A stretch of DNA of 64,000 nucleotides from Liolophura sinensis (GCF_032854445.1 NC_088303.1:26391265-26455264); one strand, 5' to 3'; positions 1 to 12,500 are shown, counted from the first letter of the stretch. Numbers and translations are program-made. The notes: generated by a model from the letters alone, not told the origin.

Positions 1-151
1 ACAGCTGATCTTCCCCGATGCCCTGTCATTCACACATCCATTCTCTCCGTCACACTGCAAACTTATCTATAAATTAAAGTTAACATTGAAAAAGAAAAAA
101 AAAATCAGCGGTCGTAGAAATGTCAATACTGAGTTTTTGTATGTTCCTTAG

Positions 152-3100
152 GTGGTATATTTCACTGCGACCTTCCCTTATATCATTTTGCTGATCCTGC
201 TGATACGCGGAGCCACCCTGGATGGATCGCGGGAAGGTGTTCTCTACTTCCTTGTGCCAGAGTGGAACAAGCTGTTGGATCTGGAGGTAGGAGAAATAAG
301 GTGGTGAAAAATGCAGAGCGACTGTGAGCTCCTACCAAAAGGTAACGGTGTTACTGTGAAACAACTTCGCTATGTGGATCTGGGTGGAAAGGAATCCATA
401 ATATATAGTACAATCAATGTATAACAATTTATGTTACATATTTACAATGCAACGTAAATATGACGAAAATGACTCATTTTTGGTGAGCCTCAAACATTTT
501 AGTACCACTTCCATTATCCCCTTCTGTACTGAGGATGTAGGGTATTCGAAATTGTCAGATTTGTCATAAATTATAAGTAGAAGCCTGACAACTATAGTTT
601 CATTCTAGTACATTCACACGGGAACCTTTGACAAACCAACGACAGGATACTGACACGCGACATAATTGTTGTCTGAAAATTTCCGGCTGGCATTAATTTA
701 TTTTAGATTTCGAATCTATGTAATCTCTAACTTGCCTGAACCAAAACGCTGCAAGTAGTCCTCCTCGCTTGGCCCTTAGAGGCTAGAGCAAATAATCAAG
801 ACTTGTTGGCCTGTTGTCAGTGTAGTGTTATTTAGTGGAGTGTCATGTCTAGTGTCTTCGCCATGATACTTGGGTTTCGGCAGCACTTTGGCGGCATGGA
901 CTTGACTTGTTACGAAAAGACACTGTATATGTACAAACACATAATGACCCCCCCCCCCCCCTCCCATCGTCGTATGACTGACAAAATGTCAGGTACGATG
1001 TAAAACCCCAAGCATACATACACACATGTCTTGTGAGCTTAATCTGATCATTGGATGGCATGTAAATGATGTACATTCCTTTGCTTTCAGGTCTGGAGAA
1101 ATGCAGCCTCTCAGATGTTTTTCTCGCTCGGTGTCTCTTTTGGTGGCATCATCATGTTCGGAAGTTACAACAAGTTCAGAAACAATGTTTATATGTAAGT
1201 TGATGACATAACGATATGAACTGTAATACAACGCGCCTGACAAATTTTAAAATGTTGCCTACATCTTATGGTGGCTTGTCTTACAGAACCGTTGGACAAG
1301 CAAAGAATATTTTTATTCGGATCAGATTATGTTTCTGGTTTATAGAGTCAGAATCATTCGTGAAGTTGTAAAAGCGAAAGATGGTAGGATTACCTTAAAT
1401 AGCGTTGAGCTTATCTTTGTTGATCCCCGTGAAATAGGAGAAAATTCCGTATAGTCAGAAATCATTCTTAGTAGGCACTTACACACCCATATAACACCTG
1501 CTGATTAGGCTAGCCCTAGATCGATTTTATACAGACAGATGTTTGTCTCCATTCGAAGTCTTGACTATACTGGAGATTTTTGACTGAAACGCGATCAGTT
1601 CAAATCCAACCGAATTTTCATTATTATTTTAAAAGAGCATACACAACAATTTTTTCACAAAATATCAGCTTTGTCTATGTACGTGATGCCATTCAAAATC
1701 GGTAATAAAGTTCGTAAAATTCAATATAAGGGTCACTTCATAACTGCTTTTCAAATTTTAGAATCATTTCAACCCTGTAAATAGCGCAAGTACGTCTGTG
1801 ATACTTTTTGAAACGCATTAATTGGAGCTATTCTTGGTAGAGAGAGATATTTAGCGATTATGGATTTTTTGGCCAAAAAATCTCTGGTGTAGCCTCTTTA
1901 ATACATCGCTGAAATTATCATAGAAAATTGTATAATCGAATTCCATAGTTGAATTCTTTTAGTCTTCGCAAAACCTTCTTTGTCCGTTAACTTTGGCTTG
2001 TTTCATTCTTTCCAGCGACTCTCTGATCATCAGCGTCATGGATATTCTCACTAGTTTCATCGCTGGCTTCGTCATATTTACAACTCTCGGTGCCATGTCC
2101 AAAGAACTGGACATCCCCATCACAGAGGTCGCCAAGAAAGGTATGCAGGTTTAGGCTTCAGGTTCTTACTGCACTCTAGCCGTCGGTACCAGGTATCAGA
2201 GAAGGGCTGAGAAGATGCTTGTGTTGGGCAGTAGGCTTATATTAAACAATGGTGCACTGCAAAGTATAACTGTTTGTTGGTACTTCAACGACATGTCTTC
2301 AAGAGCAGTTAATAACCAAGTGTTGGCAAAGAGATTCAATTTTTCCTTGCTGAGAACATGTGACAGTCAACTGTTTGTTTCTAGGTTACGGGCTTGCTTT
2401 CGTCGCCTACCCAGAAGCCCTTTCTCGACTTCCAGTCCCACATTTATGGTCGCTGCTCTTCTTCTTCATGTTGTTTACTCTTGGACTTGACAGTGAGGTA
2501 ATGCAGCTTACAGTTTCTTAACAGAACTGTACAAAACCCTTTGCAATAACATTCCTTCTATGGACTGGCAATATAAAAACACACGATGTTTTAGGCAGTT
2601 TCTCACAATTCTGAACTCCTCTCCACTCTGGGTATAGGCCTAAGTGAATATTCCCAAGAGGATTGCCCAAAGGCAGAAATTCAATCTGCAACTTATTTCA
2701 TCATTGACCCAGAACATCAAATCTCATCTACATTCATGTACTAGTATTCATTTTTCCCCATACTGACACTACACATGTTAACTCCATGCAGCCTTTCTTA
2801 AACGTGACAGATTTCTCTTTGGCAGTTTGGCCTCCTAGAGACAGTGCTGACTTGCCTACAGGACGAGTTTCCCAAACTAAGGCGCTTTAAATGGATACTG
2901 TGTATCGGTGTGGGTGCTGGGTGCTTCCTGTTGGCCTTACCATGTGTCACCAATGTAAGTAGGTCATGCCGGATGGGAACCGGCCCTTTAACTCCACATC
3001 ATAAAGAAGGGCAAGAAAGGAAATGTTAGGGACCGTGTAACAGTGTGTAAGTCTGTAGATAATATAGGCTAACAGGGACGTTTAACCAAAGAAATTCCAG

Positions 3101-6028
3101 GATAACTAAATTTAAAATGGATTCTTATCACTATTTAACACCTATCCTATCACACCTGTTTTTTTTTATTTATTTATCCCAAAAAGCTTAGGACTTGCAA
3201 GAACCGTGTGATCATGTCATTCTATGCCTGTTGGCATCTTGCCAAGACTTGCACCTGCGCCTAGGGATGAATCGTTTTGCAAAAGAAATTGATAAAGTCG
3301 TAACAAATTAATAACAACTTGGTGAAAGTCATGTACATCAAACCTCTGTTTCTTAAATTTCAAACCACGGCGTTATGGTCATTTTTTATGGTTTAGTTAC
3401 AAAAATTTTCTGATATGTAGGACTTGATATACAGGGTGTCCCAGAAGTCGCGCACCATCCAGGTTGAGGTTGAATGCTTGAGCTACAGAGAGGTGTGTTG
3501 CCCCATCTCTTCCAAACATAAAAACCAGTTCAACTCTTTCTTGTACTGTTAGTGTATTAGCCATAATTAACTCTGAAAGAGAGAAAAAAATTTAAAATCA
3601 GTTTTAAATCTGAAACACAGAAAAAAATGAAAATCAGGATGGTGCACGACTTTTGGGACACACAGTATGTCTTCTATTATCTTTTCTATCTGGTAAAACA
3701 ATAAAAAGCAAGGTAAAATTTCTCACCTTCTGTCTCTAAAACCTTTACTGTTGGTCTCATGTTTGTGTCAGATTTGATTGACGTTTCTGATCCGATAGGG
3801 CGGAGACTACGTTGTGACGTTGATGGATTCGTACGGGGCTAGTTTCGCGCTCCTCTTTGTCTCCAGCGCAGAGATCATAGCCGTCATGTGGGTGTACGGT
3901 AGGTCAGATTCCCCATTAGAGATAGAGAACACACAGGTGAATGATTAGAGGCGTGAAATAGAGAAGTACAGAGGGAATTTTTTTAGTGTATACTAAAAGA
4001 ATGGTCATATGTGAAGCGATCTGACCCTTTTATAGCGTCCTTGAGTTGATTCATATAACCAAAAGAACACAAAGTTTTTGATGGATATGGTCATTCAATA
4101 CAGGTATATAACATGGTAACCTATACCATGCATAATAAATTGGTTAGGAAGTTATTGCTGGTTGATATTAAGAGACAACAAGACGAAAAGCCCCACGAAA
4201 CTTATCTAACTCGAATGAGCAGTGATGCATTACATTTTCTTTCCAGGAGTGGCACGATTCTTTGAGGATATAAAGCTAACGATAGGTTATTCGCCTCACT
4301 GCTGGCCATACTGGATCTTCTGTTGGTTTTTGGCAGCTCCGATTCTTATTGTCGTAAGTATAACTGCGTGTATAAACCATCCCATATTTAAGAAATATAT
4401 GTAGATTACATTTTGCGGAATCTTGGTACAATTTACCCATATATCTCCCATGTTGCCAGTTTTTGGTGCTGGTCTTGCCTGTATTTATATATCTCTTTCA
4501 TGTTGCCAGTAGATGGTTGTGCTCTTGCTGTTATTTACTCGTATATCTGCCACGTGTTGCCAGCTGCGAATATAGGTATTTCCTTAGTATTTTTGTCTCA
4601 TGTTGCCATGCAGTTGCTGGTGTTGCTCTTCTTTATTCACTCGTATATCTCTCTCTCATATTGTCAGTTTCTGGTTACCCATTATGTGTTTCATGTTGCC
4701 ATGCCATTGCTAGTGTTGCTTTTGTCTGTATTTATGTTGCCATTTAATGGTGTTGCTCCTGTTGGTATTTACAATATGTCTGTCTCATGTAGGCATTTGC
4801 TGGTGGTGTTCTTGCTGGTACTACCTTGTATATAAGTTGTCAGCCGCTAATGTACTGGTAGATATTTCCCAGTATTTCTGTGTCATTTTGTCATGCAGTT
4901 GCTGGTGTTGTTTTTGTCTATATTTACCTGTATATCTCTCTTTTGTTGCCAGCTGCTAATGTGCTGGTAGGTATTTCTCAGTATTTCTGTCTGATGTTGC
5001 TTGTGTTGCTCATGCCTGATTTTACCCGTATTTCTGTCTCATATTGCCAGATGGGAGTGTTTCTGTTGTTATCTAGTCACCCACACCTCTTTCGTGTTTC
5101 CAGCTCCTGTTGCTGTACACTGTGATAAAATACACTCCACCGACCTACGGGAGTGGAGAGGCGTTCTCCGTGCTGTCTCAGGTGCTGGGCTGGATCCTGG
5201 CCGCCTTAGTTATGCTGCCCGTCCCTGCCTGGGCTCTGATTGTGCTAGCCAGGAACAGATGGAACGTTTGTGAGGTGGGTGTACAGGTTTAAATTTAACA
5301 TTGAGTATAATTCTCATGTAAGTAAAAATATGGACATAGCGTCCAGAATCCCACACATTCTGCTTTATGCATTCCGCTTAGCCAGGGGTTTGGGGCCTTA
5401 TATTCATCGTGGTGCATTAGATCGCCACATTGAATCTATGAACAGTCGAAATCAAAGCGCAACTGAGATGCATGTTTTTTATCGACACTTTATACTGGTA
5501 TGGTACACGATTTGAACTCACTCATTTGGTTTCACTCATTCGCCTTCAACATACCTTGCGTATTTCTACCATCCACAAAAGAACTGACAGCTTCTCTTTG
5601 AAAGATTACATCCTAATTTCGTAATTAATGTATTTTCTTAGTTCTTCGGTGGTTTGTGTGAAACGTCATTTTGAGATTTGGCCGTGCAATTATTGACCGG
5701 GAACAGCCATTTTGGTTACGGCTGGTATACTAATGTGTTCACTAGACCACCACAGATTTTCAAGTGGACGTTCTGTACAAACAGGCACAGAAATATTAAG
5801 ATCATTGTTGAATCTTTTTTAAGTCTTTGCTTTTTATCAGCCTAAAATCTTTCAGAACTTACAGTGAAATAGAGATGCTAGAACTTTATTTTGCTTTCTC
5901 TGTACTTGCAGGCTGTCCAACCAGACGTCACATGGGGCCCCGCGTGCGGCTCTGGGAACGTAGATGGAACACGACTAAGGGAGATAAATGAGTCTGGCAG
6001 AGAAAACCCAGGCTTTGATAAATTCTGA
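152..6028 (+). CDS. SLC6-family sodium-coupled neurotransmitter/amino-acid transporter, C-terminal 366 residues (5' part off window)
   Basis: Nine exons joined by GT-AG introns in consistent phase: 152-286, 1091-1194, 2016-2140, 2385-2497, 2826-2954, 3799-3898, 4247-4353, 5104-5274, 5912-6028 (stop TGA). They cover roughly TM5 to the C terminus of a 12-TM LeuT-fold symporter of the plasma membrane. Family landmarks are [10 protein letters not shown] in TM5, SQMFFSLG in TM6, [30 protein letters not shown] in TM8, and GVARFFEDI after TM10. The chloride-site Gln and Ser of TM6 and the Ser of TM7 are present. The TM7 sodium-site Asn of most family members is Asp here (SVMDILTS), as in insect nutrient amino acid transporters. 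The tail ends ENPGFDKF. The substrate cannot be assigned; glycine, other amino acids or an orphan role are all possible. The first exon in the window opens in phase 0, so upstream exons lie to the left. Confidence 0.94.
745..1026 (+). mobile_element. tRNA-derived SINE, family B (CCCCAAGCA tail), 5'-truncated
   Basis: Body and tail match the copies at 58718-59080 and 63020-63240: a TCGTCGTATGACTGA block, then a GTACGATGTAAAACCCCAAGC end. The tRNA-like head is missing. A run of 14 C at 948-961 lies inside it. It sits in the SLC6 intron before exon 1091-1194, in sense orientation. Confidence 0.7.
3432..3665 (-). mobile_element. Mariner-like MITE with a relic of the transposase start
   Basis: A 234-bp element in an SLC6 intron has ~29-bp terminal inverted repeats. 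The left end begins CAGGGTGTCCCAGAAGTC; the reverse complement of the right end begins CTGTGTGTCCCAAAAGTC; 25 of 29 positions match by eye. It is flanked by TA on both sides (3430-3431 and 3666-3667), the Tc1/mariner target duplication. On the minus strand an ATG at 3564 opens a short frame beginning [14 protein letters not shown], which looks like the N-terminal helix-turn-helix start of a mariner-type transposase. The rest of the transposase is deleted, so this copy is non-autonomous. Confidence 0.8.
4433..5075 (+). repeat. Degenerate ~65-75-bp intronic tandem repeat carrying acceptor-like CATGTTGCCAG motifs
   Basis: About nine diverged units fill the SLC6 intron up to the exon at 5104. Each has a pyrimidine-rich TATCTCTCTCATGTTGCCAG-type segment followed by TTGCTGGTGTTGCT-like sequence. 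The true acceptor (CTCTTTCGTGTTTCCAG before 5104) and the exon start (CTCCTGTTGCTG) resemble the same unit. Short reading frames across it are by-products of the repeat. Confidence 0.75.
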
Positions 6029-6094
6029 GTGGCATCAAGCAGCATTTATCAACTCTTTTGCGAACAAATAATGACAAATGTTATGTATTTTACT

Positions 6095-6100
6095 AATAAA
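6095..6100 (+). promoter_or_regulatory. Poly(A) signal AATAAA of the SLC6 gene
   Basis: Canonical hexamer 67 bp past the stop codon, in AT-rich 3' sequence. Another AATAAA lies near 6503 and could serve a longer transcript. Confidence 0.55.
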
Positions 6101-6529
6101 TTAACAAAGATATGCTCTAAATATTTTAACATTTATATTAATTTACATAGAATATTTTTGACAGCCTGAGGAATGATGGCCTGGGGTTTTGGAACTGAAT
6201 GTTCTTAATGAAAACAAAATATCGAAATATATTTACAATTGTTCTTAATGTTAACATGATATATTTAGCCAGCATAATATATGTACACGTGTATATCTGA
6301 GATTGCTTTTTTATTTTATGAAAATGACGATGTACAGTATTCAGCTGAAAAAAGTCCTATTTTTAGACGATATGTAACGACGTAAATCACACTTTTGTAG
6401 AATTGCAACTGTTCTCCACAAGGACTGGGATTGGTAAAAGATAATTTTATTGTAAAAGAAAATATCGTTGCTCTTAAAACCTCTGTGTGTAAACAGAAGA
6501 AAAATAAAAATTTAGAAAAATGATGTTTT

Positions 6530-7650
6530 TGAGGTAATGTTTATGATCTGGATACGGATTGTTTAAAAACCACCTTGATGCCGATCTAGCTCCGGTTTGC
6601 CACTAAATTTAAAAAGATTGATCCTAGTGTCAAGCTGTATGTATTTATATAAGGGTATATGCTTTAAGTTTGACGTCGTACATTACAGCCTGACAAATGC
6701 CGTGTGACAACGAGGAGTCATTGCTCAGTCATATTATACTGACACCAGGCCAACCAGTCCTGTTTCCTCGCTTTAGGTGCTGCTGAAAAGTACCGGTTTT
6801 AAAGTCTTTGACATAACCCCATGCGGATTTGATCGCAGGCCTTCCGACTTCGAGGCGGATCCTCTAACCATTAGGCCACCGTATAGTTGTACGCAAAGTG
6901 TCTTTACCGACATAGCCTATGGCAATGGTGAAAAGTTATTTAAACTGTGCCCTGGGTGCGAATCTAGCTCCGGTTCACAATAAAATTGAAATGGATTGGT
7001 GCTGTGCCAAGGCTTAGCAGTGGACAAAGTTTCTATACCAACATGAGACAACGGTGAAGAATCGCTTAAAATTAGAACTGCCTACAGTTTCACGGCTTCC
7101 AAGCAGTATGCACGAATGGATTTTAGCCTCTGCTTCTGCTTCAATACAGAACAGTTTGCGACATCACAATGTTTGTATCTGTCGTTCAGTAACACAGCGA
7201 TTCTGGTATTATGACATGTAACCTATTGGTTTTGTAGCAATTTCAAGCTTTGAACCAAATTTCTTCAAAGACATAAGGCAATGTCGAAGAATTATTTTAA
7301 ATATCCGGTTCGCTATCAAAATGCACTGTAGTTTTGCTAGCGACAGTGCCAGGCTGTGCACAAAGTTTCTTGACAGACACAAGGTAACGGCTAAAATTCT
7401 TTAAAAATATCCGCGTCACCATCAAATATGTAATGAAATAATGCTAATACCAATGCTAAGCTTTGCACAAAGTTTCTTTACAGACACAAGGCAATGATAA
7501 AATATCAGAAATGTGATGGACTGGTGCTAGCGGCAAGTCTTGCTGGAAGCTTAGCCAAATCCGCGCGCAACGTTTTGCGTAAAATTGAGTACAGATAGTT
7601 GACAATGGTGCGTGAAGAATTGGTTATAATTGTCCTGGATCCGGATCCAG
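6530..7650. repeat. Degenerate ~110-130-bp tandem repeat, intergenic
   Basis: Recurrent blocks such as TTGCACAAAGTTTCTT, ACAGACACAAGGCAATG, GATCTAGCTCCGGTT and AATGGATTGGTGCTAG recur at ~110-130-bp spacing in at least six diverged units. A family B SINE at about 6645-6890 interrupts one unit. From 7650 to 8532 I see nothing recognisable. Confidence 0.7.
6645..6890 (-). mobile_element. tRNA-derived SINE, family B, internally deleted
   Basis: On the minus strand it starts with the tRNA-like GGTGGCCTAATGGTTAGAGG (A-box region), followed by a GCGATCAAATCC B-box-like block, and ends with a GTACGACGTCAAACTTAAAGC tail. Much of the internal body seen in fuller copies is missing. It is nested in the ~120-bp tandem repeat. 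Confidence 0.7.
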
Positions 7651-8532
7651 CTCAGGGTACCTACCCCAAGGTCAACCTGTGCGCCAAATGCCATCCAAAT
7701 GCGTTAGTAACTTTATCTGTAAGGTTACTCGCGGACGTATTGGCGTCAAAAGAATAATACTCCCTGCATGGTAAAAGCATAATCTGCTTTGGCGGACCTA
7801 ACCCTTTAACATTTTTCCCTAAAAACGGCGTTTGTGTTGTTTGTCAAAATGAAAAATGTTTATACGAAGTACAGAAGCCGATTTAAACATATAGGAATAT
7901 ACACATCTATGCACAAAAAAATATGTGGATGTCTCGTAATACTGTGTAGCGTTACCCCTCGTACAAAACAATAAAAGACTTACAGCATAGACAGTAAATC
8001 CATCGTAGCAGAGTGATAACAGACAAATGGTCTCACAAATAGTACATGTAGATTTTTAGAGAATAAAAATCATGCTGGAAGCCTGCATAAAGCTAGACGT
8101 TGATAATTTAAACGCTATATTATATTATAGCCCATTATATTGACAACAGTTATCTTCAGAGTCCAGAATAAAGAAGCCATGTAGGGCTTGGCCGGCCAGG
8201 ACACGAGAAGAGGGGGTTTCATGCACAGGGCTTATACTCGTATATATGGCATACACTGTACATTTTGTGCATTTTATGTAATTATAATTCCTCATCAAAT
8301 TAAGCAACAACAGGACGTGAAGCTGATAGACAGGTGCTGCAGACACTTAAATACTGAGTGCATAGTGGGACGACCTCCAGTTGCTCCGAAGGCTGTTTTT
8401 GTCCTAATTTACAAATTTTAAACCTTGCCACTGTTTTCACCTCATGTTATTGACGTGGGATGCACTTCTGTGTAATCAAATCATCCTACATATTTATTTC
8501 CCAAACATGGCAATTAACCAAAAAAAATTAAT

Positions 8533-8830
8533 GGACCTCGATCCGTGGCTGATCGAGATGGTTAGCGCGCCATCGTGGGGCAATGACCCATGATAGAGCC
8601 TCTCACCAATGCGGTCGTTGTGAGTTAAGTCCAGCTCATGCTCGCTGCCTCTTAAGCCGTATTTGGGAAGGTCTGTAGCAGCCTGCGGATGGTTGTGGGT
8701 TTCCACCAGGCTCTGTTCGGTTTCCTTCCATCACAATAAATGCTTCCTTAAGTCGTATACCGGTAAGTGAAGTATTAATTCTTAAGTAGGTCTGCGGCGT
8801 AAAACACCAATCAAATAAACAGATAAATAA
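8533..8830 (+). mobile_element. tRNA-derived SINE, family A, full length, diverged
   Basis: Family A layout: tRNA-like head with A box, B box GAGTTAAGTCCAGC, then GGGAAGGTCTG, CCTGCGGATGGT, TTTCCACCAGGCTCTG and the tail GGCGTAAAACACCAATCAAATAAA. It forms an inverted pair with the copy at 8887-9119. Confidence 0.88.
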
Positions 8831-8886
8831 ATTCTTAACCATTGAGTGATGTGGATTCACACGAAAACTTCTCTAACCATTAATGC

Positions 8887-9119
8887 TATTTATTTATTTA
8901 TTTGATTCGTGTTTTACGCCATACTCAAGAATATTTCACTTATACTACGGCGGCCAGCATTATGGTGGGTGGAAACCCACGACCATCCGCAGGTTTCTCG
9001 GAGACCTACCCACTTACGACCGGAGACGAAGCCAGCACGAGCTGGACTTGAACTCACAGCGACCGCATTGGTAGGAGACTCTTGGGTCATTACGCGCTAA
9101 CCAACTGAGCGAGGCCTCC
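8887..9119 (-). mobile_element. tRNA-derived SINE, family A, minus-strand copy
   Basis: Reverse complement of the family A consensus, from the TATTTATTTATTTGATT tail to the GAGGCCTCCC head. It lies 56 bp from the plus-strand copy, so the two could form a large hairpin. It is intergenic, between the SLC6 gene and EXOC8. Confidence 0.9.
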
Positions 9120-9344
9120 CATCAATGGTAAGGAAGATCTATTAAAAGGTGCCAGGAATGAGAGCATTCCAATTGAAGTTGTCCACATACCAGAACATGC
9201 TTCGCCGGCTAAACTATAGTGTTTTTGACTTTCTCGACTTTAAGCAGTAGGCCTGGGTACAATGATAGAAAGTTTCGTGGGCCTTAATGTACATCTAGCC
9301 TATCGGAACATGCGGAAATGCTCATGTTTACAACTGCGTGGAAT

Positions 9345-9475
9345 GTGCGGATTAGCCACTTTAGCGTTAGCCACATTGACCTTAGTTTAGCCATCGTACG
9401 TTAGTTAACTTTAGCCACCGTTACTTACATTAACCACCATTACACAGGTTAGTCAGCGTTAGCTTTAACACAGAT
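9345..9475. repeat. Short degenerate TTAGCCACNGTT repeats upstream of EXOC8
   Basis: Seven or so loose copies of a 10-25-bp TTAGCCAC / GTTAGTCAGC motif lie 120-250 bp before the EXOC8 start codon. The rest of 9120-9591 shows nothing specific; the EXOC8 promoter should lie here, but no TATA box or other element is convincing. Confidence 0.5.
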
Positions 9476-9591
9476 TGGCTCTCAAATAATATTGTGAAAA
9501 GTCAATATCAAGACCTTGAAAAATCGCACTTAGTAGCGTAGGGAAATTTTATTCTTCACTGGGATAATATTTAACTAGGGGATCTGTCAAA

Positions 9592-12500
9592 ATGGCGATG
9601 AAGGGGAGGGACGTTCTTGCCAGGGATTTGTCAAAACCTAGCTTTAACGCCGATGCATGTAAGTAATTCGACATTTGTGCGATTGAGGTATGTTGACTGT
9701 AACATGCATACTGAGAAAACTATGTATCTGGATTTGCAAATTTAAGGAAACAAGCATCAGCCGACGATTCGGGAAATGAAAATGTGTGATGACATTATCC
9801 AAACACCAGTTTTCGTTACTTTCACGGTTGTGATTGTCAGATATCTGTGTCGTTTTAATTGTCTGTTCAATGGCTCCTCACTTCCGTGAATCTGAGACAA
9901 ATTAGCTTGAGCGTGAATGGCAAAGAAAGGAATTTGTACCTTGAGACAAAAGAGGGTTTTGGTTTGTTGGAGTAGCATACCCAAATGAGTTTTGAATTCA
10001 TGAAAACCACAACAAACTATACACTTTTGGAAAGCTCAGTATAAGTGTATTTCAAAAATACATTGTTCATAATTCAGCAAGGAGAAGTGTAGATATATCA
10101 AAACCAGCATCGCTAAACCATATGTGAACAGTAATCCAACTGTTTAAACATTTGAATTGAACAAGTCGAATCAATGTCTGGCAACATCGAAATTGACTTC
10201 AGACGAGAAAGTTTTGCAGAATAGTATAATTCCAACTCCTACTTGATTGCACCTTCACTCCAATATTTTTGGGGCCTCCGTGGCTCAGTCGGTTAGCGCG
10301 CTAGCGCAGCGTAGTGACCCAGAAGCCTCCGGCTCATGCTGGCTTCCTCTCCGGCTTTACGTGGGAAGGTCTGCCAGCAACCTGCGGATGGTCGTGGGTT
10401 TTCCCCGGCTGTGCCCGTTTTCCACCCACCATAATGCTGGCCGCCGTCGTATAAGTGAAATATTCTTGAGTATGGCGTAAAACACCAATCAAAAAAAAAA
10501 AAAAAATCCAATATTTTTATGTCACTGCGTGGGTTGATGATCTTCGAGACCTACAGGCTGCTAAGGAATAAAGGCAAGGTGGCCTAATTTGTGCCTGAGG
10601 TGTGAGGTGGCAGAACTCTGACACTATACACTATACTCTGGCACTATGCACTATACTCTGACACAAAAGTAAATATCTGTATATATGGCTGCACTGTAGT
10701 GACATCAAAATATCGAAGCAAAGGTGCTCTCAAGTAGGACTATATAACTTCCAACCCTGTGTTCGTCCTTGGTGATTTTCTCAGTATTACTTCAGAGGGT
10801 GCCTAATATGGTTCTGAGACCCTGTGGTGCTGGTTTCCTCTCTGGCCATATGTGGGAAGGTTTTCCAGCAATCTGCGGATGGTTGCAGGTTCCCCTGGGC
10901 TCTGCCCGGTTTCCTCCCAGCATAATGCTGGCCACCATCGTACAAGTGAAATATTCTTGAGTAAGGCGTAAAACATCAATCAAATAAATAATAAATAAAT
11001 AACTGAGACCCTGTGGTCATGCAACAAGTGGTTGTTATCCACACACCAAGAAAGTTAGACCAGTCTAAACCAGTGCATACACATGTAGCTGTTCATTAAA
11101 TTGAAGACAATCTGCTTAGGTCCTATATGTGGTAGATTGACTGAATGTGTATGTATATCTATATATTTGGTATGTAGGGCACTGGAAATGAAACTGTAAA
11201 GATCAAATAACAGCTTTTGTTTTTCAGATGTGAGTGGTCTATCCCAGGGAGGCGAAGATGATCTCCTGGAGACTAAGCAAACCATGCAGCTTCTGGCTGA
11301 GGACACTGCCCAGTCACTCAAGAAGAATGTCTACAAAAATTATACGCAGTTTATTGAGACGGCAAAAGAAATCTCAAGTATCCTTGTTACTGACAGACGT
11401 TACATTTGAATGTATATGAATATGAGAGAAATATAAATGATAGAGTGATTGATTTATAGGTTTTAGCAGTATTTCAGACGAATTTCATCGTGGTGAAAAC
11501 ATCTTAGAACCAAGGACAGTTGCTGATAGAAATTTACTTGGCTAAGTTGTGAGAATTATTTTAATGGGGGATATACTCAATCTTCAGTTGATAAGTTTCA
11601 CCAAACAATGAGGGAAAATATCTAAACACAGAAGATTTTAAGAAATTTAAATAAAGCTTCATTTTATTTATCCAGTGGTCAATTTTAAGTAAGTGTGACA
11701 TGGAGCTGCACAAAATTATTGTGAATTAAGTGGGGTACTCTTATATTTATGGAACATAGATTTTATTGGATTGCTTATATGATAGAAGTGTTTTATTTAA
11801 AGTTATTAAGCAGTTTATCCATTTTAATTGTATGAAAACAAAATGAGAAAGTGGAACATCTTTTAATTTGTGTCTATTTGCATGGAATGAATTGGTGTTT
11901 TTAAATATTGTTAAAGTCTCCAGTTTGTTAAAGCATTAAGTTTGTCACATTTCTGTTTCAAATGCATTCACCATGTGGTGCAGTCGGATATCTTATAATA
12001 CATGTACTGACACAAAAGATTCTTTCCATGTTAATTCTTTAATTGTGTGAAAAGTTTTGGAAGGAGAAATGTACCAGTTGAGTCATATGCTGACAGACCA
12101 AAAGAGTAGAATGACTGCCATGATGGAAATGTCTCTCACCAGTGATAAAGGTACCAGTCGTTTCTTAACATTGTTGTTTCTGTAGTAAAATCTTAGAGCG
12201 TTTAGCATGACTGACTGTCATTTTATTAAAGCCCTAAAGTTGGGTTTATCACTGTACTGAAGAATACCTGTATGTGGAATTTGAAAGAGCGCACCCCAGA
12301 CCCTGGGATCATGAGGCGATCTTAGACTTAAGTCAAAATTTAAAATTGTTATTTAATTGACTTTAAAATTGTTATTTCCTATGTAAAAAGATCAAAATTT
12401 TGCTTGACAACATAAATTCTAAAAAAACTGGAAGGAACATAACAATTTTAACGATTGAAATTTTGAATTAAGTCTAGGATTGCTTCATGATCAAGCGGCC

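Noticed and set aside
4413-4959. Hydrophobic frames resembling a membrane protein in an SLC6 intron
   Set aside because: They are translations of a T-rich degenerate tandem repeat.
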